A DNA stretch of 64,000 nt from NCBI RefSeq assembly GCF_008831285.2, contig NC_045142.1, forward strand, positions 20,587,354 to 20,651,353, read 5' to 3'. The DNA comes from Nymphaea colorata. Its lineage: Eukaryota > Streptophyta > Magnoliopsida > Nymphaeales > Nymphaeaceae. Under the pieces are notes generated by a model. That model saw only the letters and a program-made list of their open reading frames with translations, was not told the origin of the DNA and ran no database searches. This document shows positions 37,269-50,060 of this stretch, in pieces (position 1 is the stretch's first letter; the number at the start of each line of letters is the position of its first letter). Position numbers and translations under genes: made by a program.

Positions 37269-39282
37269 TAAATGATTTAGTGGATTGAAATTACAAGTTT
37301 GTTTGAAAATCAATGAGATTCAACTCGTTCATATGATCCCTTATAGTTAATATAATATGTCTTGCGTGTTACAATGTCTATAATGAATGATTTAAATTAA
37401 TAAAATCACTAGTTTATATGGATACAAATGGGACCAATGAATTTATTTGATCCCTTACATCTAATGCAAAAGTTTAAATTCTTGTTACATCCATAGTGAA
37501 CGATTTAAGGGATGAAGTCACAAGTTTGTATCAATACGAGTGGGATTTAAGGAATTCTTTTGATCACCCATATTTAATTGAATGTACTTAACTTGTTGTT
37601 ACATACATATTGAATGATTTAGTAGATAGAAATCACAAATTCAAAAGAACATGAATGAGATTCAAGTAATTCATTTGCTCACTTACATTTAATGTAATGT
37701 GGCTCACTTGTTATTACATCTATAATGAATGATTTAAATGATTGAAATCACAGGTTCATATGTATAAGCGTTAGTTAGAACAGTGTGGTTAATCCAATTA
37801 GTTGAACTTGTTGTTGCATCTATAATGAATGATTTAAAGGAAAGAAATTACAAGTTCGTTTGAATAATTGTGGGATTTAGTTGATTAATTTGATCACGCA
37901 TATTAAATTGAATATGCTTAACATGTTGTTAATTCATATTGAATGATTTAGTGGATTGAAGTCGCAAGTTTAAAAGAAAAAGAACGAGATTCAAGTGATT
38001 CATTTGGTCAATCACAGTAAACATAATCTGTTTCACTTGTTATTATATATATAACGAATGATTTAAATGATTGCAATCACAAGTTCATATAGATACAAAT
38101 TGGATCTATGCATTAGTTTTATCCCTTGTAGTTAATCCAATAAGTTGAACATGTATTTATATTTCTAATGAATGATCTAAGACATTGAAATCACAAGTTC
38201 GTATCAATATGGGAGAGATTTAATTGATTCATTTGATCACACATATTCAATTGGATGTGGTTAACTGGTTGATTCTTTCACATCCAATGATTTAGTGGAT
38301 TGAAATCACATGTTTTTTTGAAAATCAATCAGATTCAACTCGTTCATATGATCCTTTATAGTTAATCTAATATGTTTCGCTTGTTACAATGTCTATAATT
38401 AATGATTAAAATGATTAAAATCACTAGTTTATATGGATGGAAATGAGACAAATGAATTTTTTTAATCCCTTGTATCTAATGCAATGAGCTTAACTTCTTA
38501 TTACATACATAGGGAACAATTTAAGAGATGAAATCACAAGTTCCTATCAATCCGAGTTGGTTTAAGTGATGCTTTTGATGACGCATATTTAATTGAATGT
38601 GCCTAACTTGTTGTTACATCCGTATTGAATGATTTAGTAGACTGAAATCACAATCTTAAAAGAAAATGAATGAGAATCAAGTGATTCATTTGCTTACTTA
38701 TATTCAATCTAATGTGTCTAACTTGTTGTTACATTGATAATGAATGATTTAAATGATTGAAATCACAATTTGTTTGATCTCTTTTAAATAATCCAACGAG
38801 TTTAACTTCTTGTTACATCCACAGTGAACGATTTAAGGAATGAAAATCACAAGTTCCTATCATTACGAGTGGAATTTAAGTGATTCTTTTGATCACGCAT
38901 ATTTAATTCAATGTGCTTAACTTGTTATTATATCCATATTAAATGATATAGTGAATTGAAATCACAAGATTAAAAGAAAATGAATGAAATTCAAGTGATT
39001 GATTTGCTCACTCATATTTAATATAATGTGTCTCACTTGTTATTACATGTATAATGAACGATTTTAATGATTGAAATCACATGTTCATATGTATGTAAGT
39101 GGGATCATTACCTTAGTTACACATCTTGTAGTTGATCCAATCAGTTAAACTTGTTGTTGCATCTATGATGAATGATCTAAGAAAAAGAAATCACAAATTT
39201 GTGTCAATAATAGTGGGATTTAATTGATTCATTTGATCACACATATTAAATTAAATGTGTATAACATTTTATTAATTCATAT
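37269..39282 (+). repeat. Higher-order repeat unit 5 (2,014 bp)
   Basis: Same order as units 1-4, full length. Confidence 0.93.
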
Positions 39283-40925
39283 TAAATGATTTAGTGGATT
39301 GAAATCACAAGTTTGTATGAAAATCAATGAGATTCTACTCGTTCATATGATCCCTTATAGTTAATATAATATGTCTTGCGTGTTACAATGTCTATAATGA
39401 ATGATTTAAATTAAAAAAATCACTAGCTTATATGGATACAAATGGGACCAATGAATTTATTTGATCCCTTGCATCTAATGCAAAAGTTTAAATTCTTGTT
39501 ACATCGATAGTGAACGATTTAAGGGATGAAGTCACAAGTTTGTGTCAATACGAGTGGGATTTAAGGAATTCTTTTGATCACTCATATTTAATTGAATGTG
39601 CTTAACTTGTTGTTACATACATATTAAATGATTTAGTAGATAGAAATCACAAATTCAAAAGAAAATGAATGAGATTCAAGTAATTCATTTGCTCACTTAT
39701 ATTTAATGTAATGTGTCTCACTTGTTATTACATCTATAATGAATGATTTAAATGATTGAAATCACAGGTTCATATGTATAAGAGTTAGTTAGAATAGTGT
39801 GGTTAATCCAATAAGTTGAACTTGTTGTTGCATCTATAATGAATGATTTAAAGGAAAGAAATTACAAGTTCGTTTGAATAATATTGAGATTTAATTGATT
39901 CATTTGATCACGCATATTAAATTCAATATGCATAACATGTTAATTCATATTGAATGATTTAGTGGATTGAAGTCGCAAGTTTAAATGAAAAAGAACGAGA
40001 TTCAAGTGATTCATTTGCTCAATCACAGTAAACATAATCTGTTTCACTTGTTATTACATATATAACAAATGATTTAAATGATTGCAATCACAAGTTCATA
40101 TAGATACAAATTGAATCTATGCATTAGTTTTATCCCTTGTAGTTAATCCAATAAGTTGAACATGTATTTATATTTCTAATGAACGATCTAAGACATTGAA
40201 ATCACAATTTTGTATCAATATGAGAGAGATTTAATTGATTCATTTGATCACACACATTTAATTGGATGTGGTTAACTTGTTGATTCTTTCACATCCAATG
40301 ATTTAGTGGATTGAAATCACAAGTTTTTATGAAAATCAATCAGATTCAACTCGTTCATATGATCCTTTATAGTTAATCTAATATGTTTCGCTTGTTACAA
40401 TGTCTATAATGACTAATTAAAATGATTAAAATCACTAGTTTATATGGATAGAAATGAGACAAATGCATTTGTTTAATTTCTTGTATTTAATGCAATGAGC
40501 TTAACTTCTTGTTACATACATAGGGAACAATTTAAGAGATGACAACACAAGTTCCTATCAATGCGAGTTGGTTTAAGTGATGTTTTTGATGACGCATATT
40601 TAATTGAATGTGCCTAACTTGTTGTTACATCCGTATTGAATGATTCAGTAGACTGAAATCACAAGCTTAAAAGAAAATGAATGAGAATCAAGTGATTCAT
40701 TTGCTTACGTATATTTAATCTAATGTGTTTCACTTGTAATTACATTGATAATGAATGATTTAAATGATTGAAATCACAATTTGTTTGATCTCTTTTAAAT
40801 AATCCAACGAGTTTAATTTCTTGTTACATCCACAGTGAACGATTTAAGGAATGGAAATCACAAGTTCCTATCATTACGAGTGGAATTTAAGTGATTCTTT
40901 TGATCACACATATTTAATTCAATAT
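39283..40925 (+). repeat. Higher-order repeat unit 6, cut at the fifteenth monomer
   Basis: Follows the standard order for fourteen monomers. Inside the fifteenth (about 40,915-40,935) it switches into the tail of the third monomer and continues with the fourth. The switch is in register between two type-3 monomers. Confidence 0.85.
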
Positions 40926-43900
40926 GTTTAACTTGTTGTTACATACATATTGAATGATTTAGTAGATAGACATCACAAATTCAAAAGAAAATGAATGAGA
41001 TTCAAGTAATTTATTTACAAACTTATATTTAATGTAATGTGTCTCACTTGTTATTACATTTATAATGAATGATTTAAATGATTGAAATCACAAGTTCATA
41101 TGTATAAGCGTTAGTTAGAACAGTGTGGTTAATCCAATTAGTTGAACTTGTTGTTGCATCTATAATGAATGATTTAAAGGAAAAAAATTACAAGTTCGTT
41201 TGAATAATAGTGAGATTTAATTGATTCATTTGATCACGCATATTAAATTGAATATGCTTAACATGTTGTTAATTCATATTGAATGATTTAGTGGATTGAA
41301 GTCGCAAGTTTAAAAGAAAAAGAATAAGAATCAAGTAATTCATTTGCACAATCACAGTAAACATAATCTATTTCACTTGTTATTACATATATAACGAATG
41401 ATTTAAATGATTGCAATAACAAGTTCATATAGATACAAATTGGATCTATGCATTAGTTTTATCCCTTGTAGTTAATCCAATAAGTTGAACATGTATTTAT
41501 ATTTCTAATGAACGATCTAAGACATTGAAATCACAAGTTCGTATCAATATGAGAGAGATTTAATTGATTCATTTGATCACACATATTTAATTGGATGTGG
41601 TTAACTGGTTTATTCTTTCACATCCAATGATTTAGTGGAATGAAATCACATGTTTGCATGAAAATCAATCAGATTCAACTCGTTCCTATGATCCTTTATA
41701 GTTAATCTAATATGTTTTGCTTGTTACAATGTCTATAACGAATTATTAAAATCACTAGTTTATATGGATAGAAATGAGAACAATGCATTTATTTAATCTC
41801 TTGTATCTAATGCAATGAGCTTAACTTCTTTTTACATACATAGGGAACAATTTAAGAGATGAAATCACAAGTTCCTATGAATGCGAGTTGGTTTAAGTGA
41901 CGCTTTTCATGATGCATATTTAATTGAATGTGCCTAATTTGATGTTACTTCCATATTAAATAATTTAATAGACTGAAATCACAAGCTTAAAAGAAAATGA
42001 ATGAGAATCAAGTGATTCATTTGCTTACTTATATTTAATCTAATGTGTCTCACTTGTTGTTACATTGATAATGAATGATTTAAATGATTGAAATCAAAAT
42101 TTTATATGTATATAAATGGGATCTATGCATTAGTTACATCCCTTGTTGTTAATCCAATTAGTTGAACTTGTTGTTACATCTCTAATGAATGATCGAGGGG
42201 AAAAAAATCACAAGTTTGTATCAATATTAGTTAGATTTAATTGATTCATTTGATCACACATGTTAAATTGAATGTGCTTAACATGTTGTTAAACCATATT
42301 GAATGATTTAGTGGATTGAAATCGCAAGTTTAAATGAAAAAGAACGAGATTCAAGTGATTCATTTGCTCAATCACAGTAAACATAATCTGTTTCACTTGA
42401 TATTACATATATAACGAATGATTTAAATGATTGCAATCACAAGTTCATATGGATACAAATTGGTTCTGTGCATTAGTTTTATCCCTTGTAGTTAATCCAA
42501 TAAGTGTAACTTGTAGTTATATCTCTAATGAACGATCTAAGACATTGAAATCAAAGTTTGTATCAATATGATAGAGATTTAGTTGATTCGTTTGATCACA
42601 CATATTTAATTGAATGTGGTTAACTTGTTTCTTTCACATTCAATGATTTAGTGAATTGAAATCAGAAGTTTGTATGAAAATCAATCAGGTTCAACTCGTT
42701 CATATAATCCTTTATAGTTAATCTAGTATGTTTTGCTTGATACAATATCTATAATGAATGATTAAAATGACTTAAATCACTAGTTTATATGTATAGAAAT
42801 GAGACCAATGCATTTGTTTAATCCCTTGTATTTAATGCAATGAGCTTAACTTCTTGTTACATACATAAGGAACAATTTAAGAGATGGAATCACAAGTTCC
42901 TATCAATACGATTTGGTTTAAGTGATGCTTTTGATGACGCATATTTAATTGAATGTGCCTAACTGGTTGTTACATCCATATTGAATCATTTAGTAGACTG
43001 AAATCACAAGCTTGAAAGAAAATGAATGAGAATGAAGTGATTCATTTGCTCACTTATATTTAATATAATGTGTCTCATTTTTTGTTACATTGATAATGAA
43101 TTATTTGAATGATTGAAATGACAATTTGTTTGATCTCTTTTAAATAATGCAACGAGTTTAACTTTTGTTACATCTACAGTGAACTATTTAAGGAACGGAA
43201 ATCACAAGTTCCTATCATTATGAGTGGAATTTTAGTGATTCTTTTGATCACACATATTTAATTCAATGTGCTTAACTTGTTATTACATCCATATTAAATG
43301 ATATAGTGAATTGAAATCACAAGATTAAAAGAAAATGAGTGAGATTCAACTGATTGATCTGCTCACTCATATTTAATCTAATGTGTCTCACTTGTTATTA
43401 CATGTATAATGAATGATTTTAATGATTGAAATCACAAGTTCATATGTATGTAATTGGGATCATTTCCTTAGTTACACCCCTTGTAGTTAATCCAATCAGT
43501 TGAACTTGTTGTTACATCTATGATGAATGATCCAAGGAAAAGAAATCACAAGTTTGTGTCAATAATAATGGGATTTAATTGATTCATTTGATCACACTTA
43601 TTAAATTAAATGTGTATAACATTTTATTAATACATATTAAATGATTTAGTGGATTGAAATCACAAGTTTAAATGAAATTGAATGAGATTCAGGTTATTCA
43701 TTTGCTCAATCACACTAAATATAATGTGTTTCACTTGTTATTGCGTATATAATGAATGATTTAAATGATTGCAATCACAAGTTCACGTGGATACAAATGG
43801 GATCTACGCATTAGTTTGATCCCTTGCGGTTAATCTAATGAGTTGAACTTGTAGTTACATATCTAAGGATTGATCTAAGAGATTTAAATCATAAGTTCGT

Positions 43901-46172
43901 ATCAATGCCCGAGAGATGTAATTCATTCATTTGATCGCAGATATTTAATTGAATGTGGTTAACTTGTTGATGCATTCACATTAAATGATTTAGTGGACTG
44001 AAATCACAAGTTTGTATGAAAATGAATGAGATTCAACTCATTCATATGATCTCTTGTAGTTAATGTAATATGTTTCGTTTGTTATAAAGTCTGTAATGAA
44101 TGGTTTAAAAGATTAAAATCACTAGTTTATATGGATACAAAAGGGACCAATGCTTTTGTTCGATCTCTTGTATCCAATCTAATGAGTTTAACTTCATGTT
44201 ACATCTATGGCAAACGATTTAGAGGATTGAAATCACAAATTCCCTCAGTACGAGTGGGATTTAAGTGATTCTTTTGATCACACATATTTAATTGATTTTT
44301 TTTTACAGTGTTGTAACATTCTTATTGAATTTTTTAGTCGATTGTAATCATAAGTTTAAAAGAAAATTAATGAGATTCAAGTGATTTATTTGCTCATCGA
44401 TATTTAATCTAATGTGTCTCACTTCTTATTACATCTATAATGAATGATTTAATTGTTTCAAATCACAAGTTCATATGTATATAAGTGGGATCTATGCAAT
44501 AGTTTGATCCCTTGTAGTTAATCCAATTAGTTGAACTTGTAGTTACATCAATGGTGAATGATCTATGGGAAAGAAATCCCAAGTTTGTATCAATAATAGT
44601 GTTATTTTATTGATTCATTTGATCATGCATATTAAATTGAATGTGGATAAGGCGTTAATCCATATTGAATGATTTAGTACATTGAAATCATAATTTTAAA
44701 GCAAAATGAATGAGATTCAAGTGATTCAATTGCACAATCACTATAAATATAATGTCTTTCGCTTGTTATTACATCTAAAATGAATGATTTAAATGATTGC
44801 GATCACAAGTTCATATAGATACAAATGGGATCTAAGTATTAGTTTGATTCATTGCAGTTAATCCAATGAGTTGAACTTGTAGTTACATATCTATTGAGTT
44901 GATTCATTTGATCACACATATTTAATTGAAAGTGGTTAACTTATTGTTACATTTACATTGACTGATTTAGTGAATTGAAATCACAAGTTTGTATGAAAAT
45001 GAAGGAGATTCAACTCATTCACTTGATCACTTTTAGTTAATGTAATATGTTTCGCTTGTTATAATGTCCATAATGAATGATTTCAATGATTAAAATCACT
45101 AGTTTATGTGGATACAAATGGGACCAATACTTTTGTTTGGATCCATTGTATCTAATCATATAGGTTTATTTTCTTGTTACATCTATAGTGAACGATTTAG
45201 GGGATCAAAATCACAACTTCCTATTAATACGAGTGGGATTTAAAAGATGCTTTTGATCACGCATGTTTAATTGAATGTTCTTAACTTGTTGTTACATACA
45301 TACTAAATGATTTTGTGGATTGAAAACACAAGTTTAAAAAAAATGAGTGAGATTCAAGTGATTGATTTGCTCACTTATATTAAATCTAATGTGTCTCGCT
45401 TGTTATTACATCTACAATGAGTGATGTAAATGATTGAAATCACATGTTCATATGTATATAAATGGGATCTATGCATTAGTTAGATTTCTTGTAGTTATTC
45501 GAATAAGTTGAACTTGTTGTTACATCTATAATGAATGATCTGACGGAAAGAAATAATAATTATGTATCAATAATAGTGAGATTTGATTGATTCATTTGAT
45601 CACGCATATTAAATTGAATGCGCTTAACATGTTAATCCATATTAAATGATTTAGTAGACTGAAATCACAAGTTTAATTGATAATGAATGAGATTGAAGTG
45701 ATCCATTTGCTCAATCACAATAAATATAATGTGTTTCACTTGTTATTACATCTCTAATAAACAATGTAAGAGACTGAAATCACAAGTTTGTATCAATACA
45801 AGAGAGATTAAATTGATTCATTTGATCACACATATTTAATTGAATGTGGTTAACTTGTTGTTTCATTCACATTCAATGATTTAGTGGATTGAAATCACAA
45901 GTTTGTATGAAAATCAATGAGATTCAACTCGTTCATATGATCCCTTACAGTTAATCTAATATGTCTTGCTTGTTATAATCTCTATAATGAATGATTTAAA
46001 TGAATAAAATCACTAGTTTATATGGATACAAATGGGATCAAAGAAGTTATTTGATCCCTTGCATCTAATGCAAAAGTTTAAATTCTTGTTACATCCATAG
46101 TGAACGATTTAAGAGATGAAATCACAGTTTGTATCAATACGAGTGGGATTTAAGGAATTCTTTTGATCACCC
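40926..46172 (+). repeat. Right part of the satellite, increasingly irregular
   Basis: Monomers four to thirteen of the core order follow the switch. After about 42,080 the order departs from the core and includes junctions that skip whole or part monomers (for example about 44,885 and 45,750). The last three monomers (about 45,870-46,172) again match monomers 1-3 of the core, and the final one is cut at 46,172. Confidence 0.8.
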
Positions 46173-46494
46173 AAAAGGAGATCATGAGGTAGGTTGTGAC
46201 TAAGGGTTTGGATTTAAATACAAATGGTGGGGAAAAGAAGCACATGGTCAAAGTGAGTAGCGTGTGGATTGTTCCACATGTAACAGTTCTTGGTCAAGGA
46301 TAAGATGTGGTTATCACGTGAAGGAGCAGAGAAAGGGAACAACATGAACCCTAGGTTAGAGTTAGGAAAATGTTCATGGACATCACTTTATCATGGGTGG
46401 TGGAGGCTCTCGCCCATCCTTAGAGATGATGGATCATGAAAAGTCACCTATTGATCAAGGATTCCAGTCAGTTCTATCAGCGCGATGATTTTCG

Positions 46495-47215
46495 GTGTCG
46501 GTGGTAAAGAGCGCTGGTGTTGTGGACCAAAATGAGTGGGAGGAGGCATTTGGATTACCAGATCTTGCAGTGTGTGAAATTGAGGGGAAGCAAATGATCA
46601 GACCTTTCAGATGGACTGCTATTGCAATTCTATTAGGCTGTAGCTCAAGATTTCATCTGGATTGGGTGGAAGTTTTTCACAATTTGTATCAAGTGAAAAC
46701 AATTTTCACTCCTTCCTGACTCTTTTTGATCAAGGCTTCCTCAAAGGAATATTTAAAGGAAGTTATGCAACCAAAAAAATGGCGTGTTCGTGATAGGTTT
46801 TTGGTCTCTAGCAAGTGGAAGTCAGGAATGCCGCTCCGACTTCAAGCTACCACGAGAACCCCTCTAGGGATTCGTCTACCGAAGTTGCCTCCTTATATGC
46901 GGAACTACAAGGTGTTAGCTGGTGTCGTTAAGGTTCTAGGAAGTTTTTTTGTAGATGCTGATGGCTTCACTTATGGGTTCGATTTGTATGCTTGATGGTG
47001 ATAATGTTCTTGAATAAATGGTGGAAGATGAAACAAAAATTTGTTTCTGTACCTTATGTGGGGTTTCATTACATTCCACAAGAGATCATCTCACTCATAT
47101 GAGGGAGGGAAAAGTGAATGCTAAACCCCCAAATGGATGTACTCAGGCCATTGTTGCTAATAGAAGGTGGAATATAGGCTCTAAGCAATGCAAGCTATCT
47201 AATATTAAATGAAAT
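46495..47215 (+). pseudogene. LINE ORF1 relic (RNA-binding, zinc knuckle)
   Basis: Three broken frames (46,495-46,719; 46,726-46,995; 47,018-47,212) together resemble plant LINE ORF1 proteins of the DUF4283 plus zinc-knuckle type. The middle part has LGIRLPKLPPYMRN and LGSFFVDADGFTYGFDLYA, the region that normally ends in 'ARV'. A degraded Cys-rich segment, CFCTLCGVSLHSTRDHLTH, sits where the CCHC knuckle is expected. ORF1 protein would bind the element's RNA. The two internal stops and the altered knuckle show it is dead. Confidence 0.6.
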
Positions 47216-47704
47216 CAATTTGTGCCTCTTGAAAAAGATCCTATTGAAGACCTATGATCTATGGGCCACGAGTGTCAAGGGATTATGTCATATCACATGG
47301 TGATGGAATCATCTTCATTGAAGGTTAACCATGGTAAAACTATTGCCGAGTCCTGCCATGAGACCAATAAGAAAGCCACAGAAGTTGAGGAGGAATTTTT
47401 TCCTGGATTTGGCCATTTGAACTCCACTAGGACTATACTAATGGCCTGAAAACAAAAAGATAAAAGGTCTTCCTCTCCTATGAATATTAGTTTGAACAAA
47501 AAAGAGGTCTCCATTCCAAAGAAGTTAACAATTTTAAGAAGGGTTGTGGGACAACATTTTTTAAGGCTATATAAAGTTCTGTCCTGAAAGAAAGGAAGTT
47601 GGCACAAGATGATCCATTCATGGATATCCAAGGAGCAGAGGATTTCCATAACAAAGAGAATGTTCTCCTGTAGGAAAAGGATAGTAAGAGGAGTTGCCAA
47701 TTGC

Positions 47705-48420
47705 CATCAAATGAAGTTAATAGTTGGAATGTTAGAGGCCTTGGTACTCTAACAACCTAGAAAGATTTTTGCAATTGGGTGATATCTCATCAACTTGGGA
47801 TCATTTTCATGTTTCAATATCATGTTGAATGCGGACAACTTCAAATCCTTTTGCAATCACTATGAGGAGTTTTTTTTTTTAATCTAATAATGATACGAGT
47901 CTTAATGAGGCCATAATTGTGTGTAGTTAGAGACAGGCTGATTTTAGATTGACTAGTTGCAAATTTAATAAATTTTGGATGGATAGTTTGTTTACTCATA
48001 AAGCTTTAAATCTCAACTTTGATACAATAGGGGTGTATCTTCACCCTCACTCTAGAATTCGCAAAGACCAATTGGTTATGTTAAATATCATCATTGCCAA
48101 TAAACAAATGTTAGTATTATAATGAAAGATTTTAATTCAACTTATAAGGAGTTGGAAAAATGGGCCTGCCCCTGCTTGACAAGCTTGTTTAGCATTCAAT
48201 GGATTCATTCAAGATGTTGGGCTAAGAGAGATTGTGGACAGAAACAGAGCATTCACTTGAACCAATCTCTGCGCCCCGACAGCACTGGTTCAAAGCAAAT
48301 TAGATAGATTTTTGAGCAAGTTGAAAATTGTGGGCAGCTTTTGGTAGAACCAAGAAGTTGTTTAGACCACTCAGCACTTCTCTTTTACATGTAAATTAAA
48401 TATCTTTAAAACCGCATGCA
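47705..48420 (+). pseudogene. LINE ORF2 endonuclease relic (APE-like)
   Basis: Opens with SWNVRGLGTL (about 47,730), the signature start of the LINE APE endonuclease, followed by blocks such as FWMDSLFTHKALNLNFDT and FNGFIQDVGLREL, the normal middle of the domain. A TAG interrupts soon after the start, and several frameshifts follow. In active elements this domain nicks the target DNA. Confidence 0.65.
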
Positions 48421-48989
48421 AGAGAAGACGAAGATTTAAGTAGTTCCTTTATTGAGAGTGTCAACCTAGTTGTAAGGTCATTATTACAAGAGCATGGAGA
48501 GTGGAGTGTAGAGGATGTGCAGTGCTTAAACTTCTCGCAAAACAGAATAGAGTACGACCATGCCTAAGTAATTGGAGTGAGTATAGAACCAAGAAAGTTG
48601 AAACCAGAATTGACGTACTTCAAAAGGATTTTATTGGAATTTATAAGAAGCAAGATTTTGACTCTCATAACTGGTCCACTTCTGAAAATCATATTAGATG
48701 TTTTCTTGCGGATGCTCTTAGAGATAAAGACATGTACTAGAAAAAAAGATTAAGGGTATCATGGCGAAAAAATGGGGATAATAACAGCAAATGTTTTCAC
48801 GCTATTTTGAAGGAAGGTAAAAAAAATAGACTCTTGCACATGAAGACAGATGATGGGGAGTTTTATGAGGAGCATCCAATTATTTCAGCATGTATTTCTC
48901 ATTTTTAAAGATTTTTTACTCAACAAGAATGATTATGGATCAGCTTGCTGTAGGTCACAGCGTATTTATAAAAGAAAACTTAACGTCGT

Positions 48990-50060
48990 TAAGTCCCATT
49001 TCAGATGAGGAAGTGCAATAGCTGTTATGGGTGCCAACTCCAATAGCGCACCAGGTCTGGATGGGTTTCTGAAATTGTTCCTTCAAAAAAGTCAAGACAC
49101 GTTAAGGACTAATATCACAGTTGCCACTAGAGATTTTTTTTTTTTTTTTTAGAAAGGAAAGCTTATTAAGGAACTAGGCAGAAGTCATATAATCATAATT
49201 CTTAAATTTGATTCAGCTGTGCACATTTCCAATTTCAGACATATTGTTCTTGAGAATAGTGTACTGAAATTTATTTTCAGAATCATGGTTTCAAGAATGA
49301 AGAAGGCACTAAAGTGGGTCATTTCCAACATGCAAGGTGGTTTTTTGAAAGATAGAAACATCCATCGATGTCTTCTTCTTGTGCTTGAGATGGTATACAC
49401 AATGTCTAAAGCTAGATCAACTAGCTTATGTTGAAGATAGACCTATCAAAAGCATATGACAGGGTCAATTGGACTTTCTTACAAGCTGCCATCTTGCAAT
49501 TAGGATTTCATCCTATTTGGACCTAAAAAGTAATGACAGTAGTGAAAAATGATTTCTGTGCTCTTGGGATTAATGACCATCAAGGTGAACACTTTGGATC
49601 GTCTCATGGTCTGCAATAAGGATACTTTATCTTCATTTTTATTCCTCATTGTCATGAAAATCTTTTCACATACCTTGCAAGCTACAATTCAAAGAAGAAT
49701 GATTGAAGTACTGCATATTCGAAGAGGCATAGAAGGAGTTTTTTCTACAATATATGCTGATGATGTCTTGCTTTTCTTTGCTTTCAAGAATGGCTTTCTT
49801 TATTTACAATTTTTTTTCTGCTTGAACTCCATGCTGGAATGATGATTAACCTTCAAAAATCAGCATTCTACTTTTTCAATATGGGCAAAGCAAGATTGCA
49901 AGTATTTGTAATCAGTTCGGTGAGAGCCTAGGACAGTTTCCTACTCGATATTTGGGTCTTACTCCAAAGCCAACGAATTTGAGAATGTTGGTATGTTTCT
50001 TATTCATTTAAAAATACAGAGTAAACTTAGTTTATGAAAAAGCATGCTACTTTCCCATGC
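48990..50060 (+). pseudogene. LINE ORF2 reverse transcriptase relic
   Basis: Recognisable RT blocks: FRHIVLENSVLKFIFRIMVS and MQGGFLKDRNIHRCLLLVLE (49,219-49,434), LSKAYDRVNW-like sequence near 49,450, and the catalytic box IYADDVLLF (about 49,750-49,776), with its two Asp residues intact. The YLGL-type block follows near 49,950 (PTRYLGLTPKP). Frameshifts separate the blocks, and the T-rich tract at 49,135-49,152 disrupts the region before them. Confidence 0.8.

Larger units (their letters stand above)
26270..46172 (+). repeat. Satellite array, ~113-bp monomers in higher-order repeats
   Basis: About 19.9 kb of head-to-tail monomers, roughly 175 in total, mostly 111-115 bp. Nearly every monomer starts near tgaatgattta and carries a gaaatcacaagtt box about 20 bp later. 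Three monomer types alternate strictly: type 1 'gattta-gtggattg', type 2 'gatttaaatgatt', type 3 'gatttaa-ggga' (or 'gatctaagacatt'), giving a trimer of about 342 bp. The array opens in the tail of a type-3 monomer and ends abruptly inside one at 46,172. It is strongly AT-rich and has no coding capacity. Its layout of a regular core and irregular edges is typical of centromeric or other heterochromatic satellites. Whether it is centromeric cannot be told from sequence alone. Confidence 0.97.

Noticed and set aside
26270-46172. CRISPR-like array
   Set aside because: Monomers are contiguous and wholly repetitive with no unique spacers, and the context is a plant nuclear genome.
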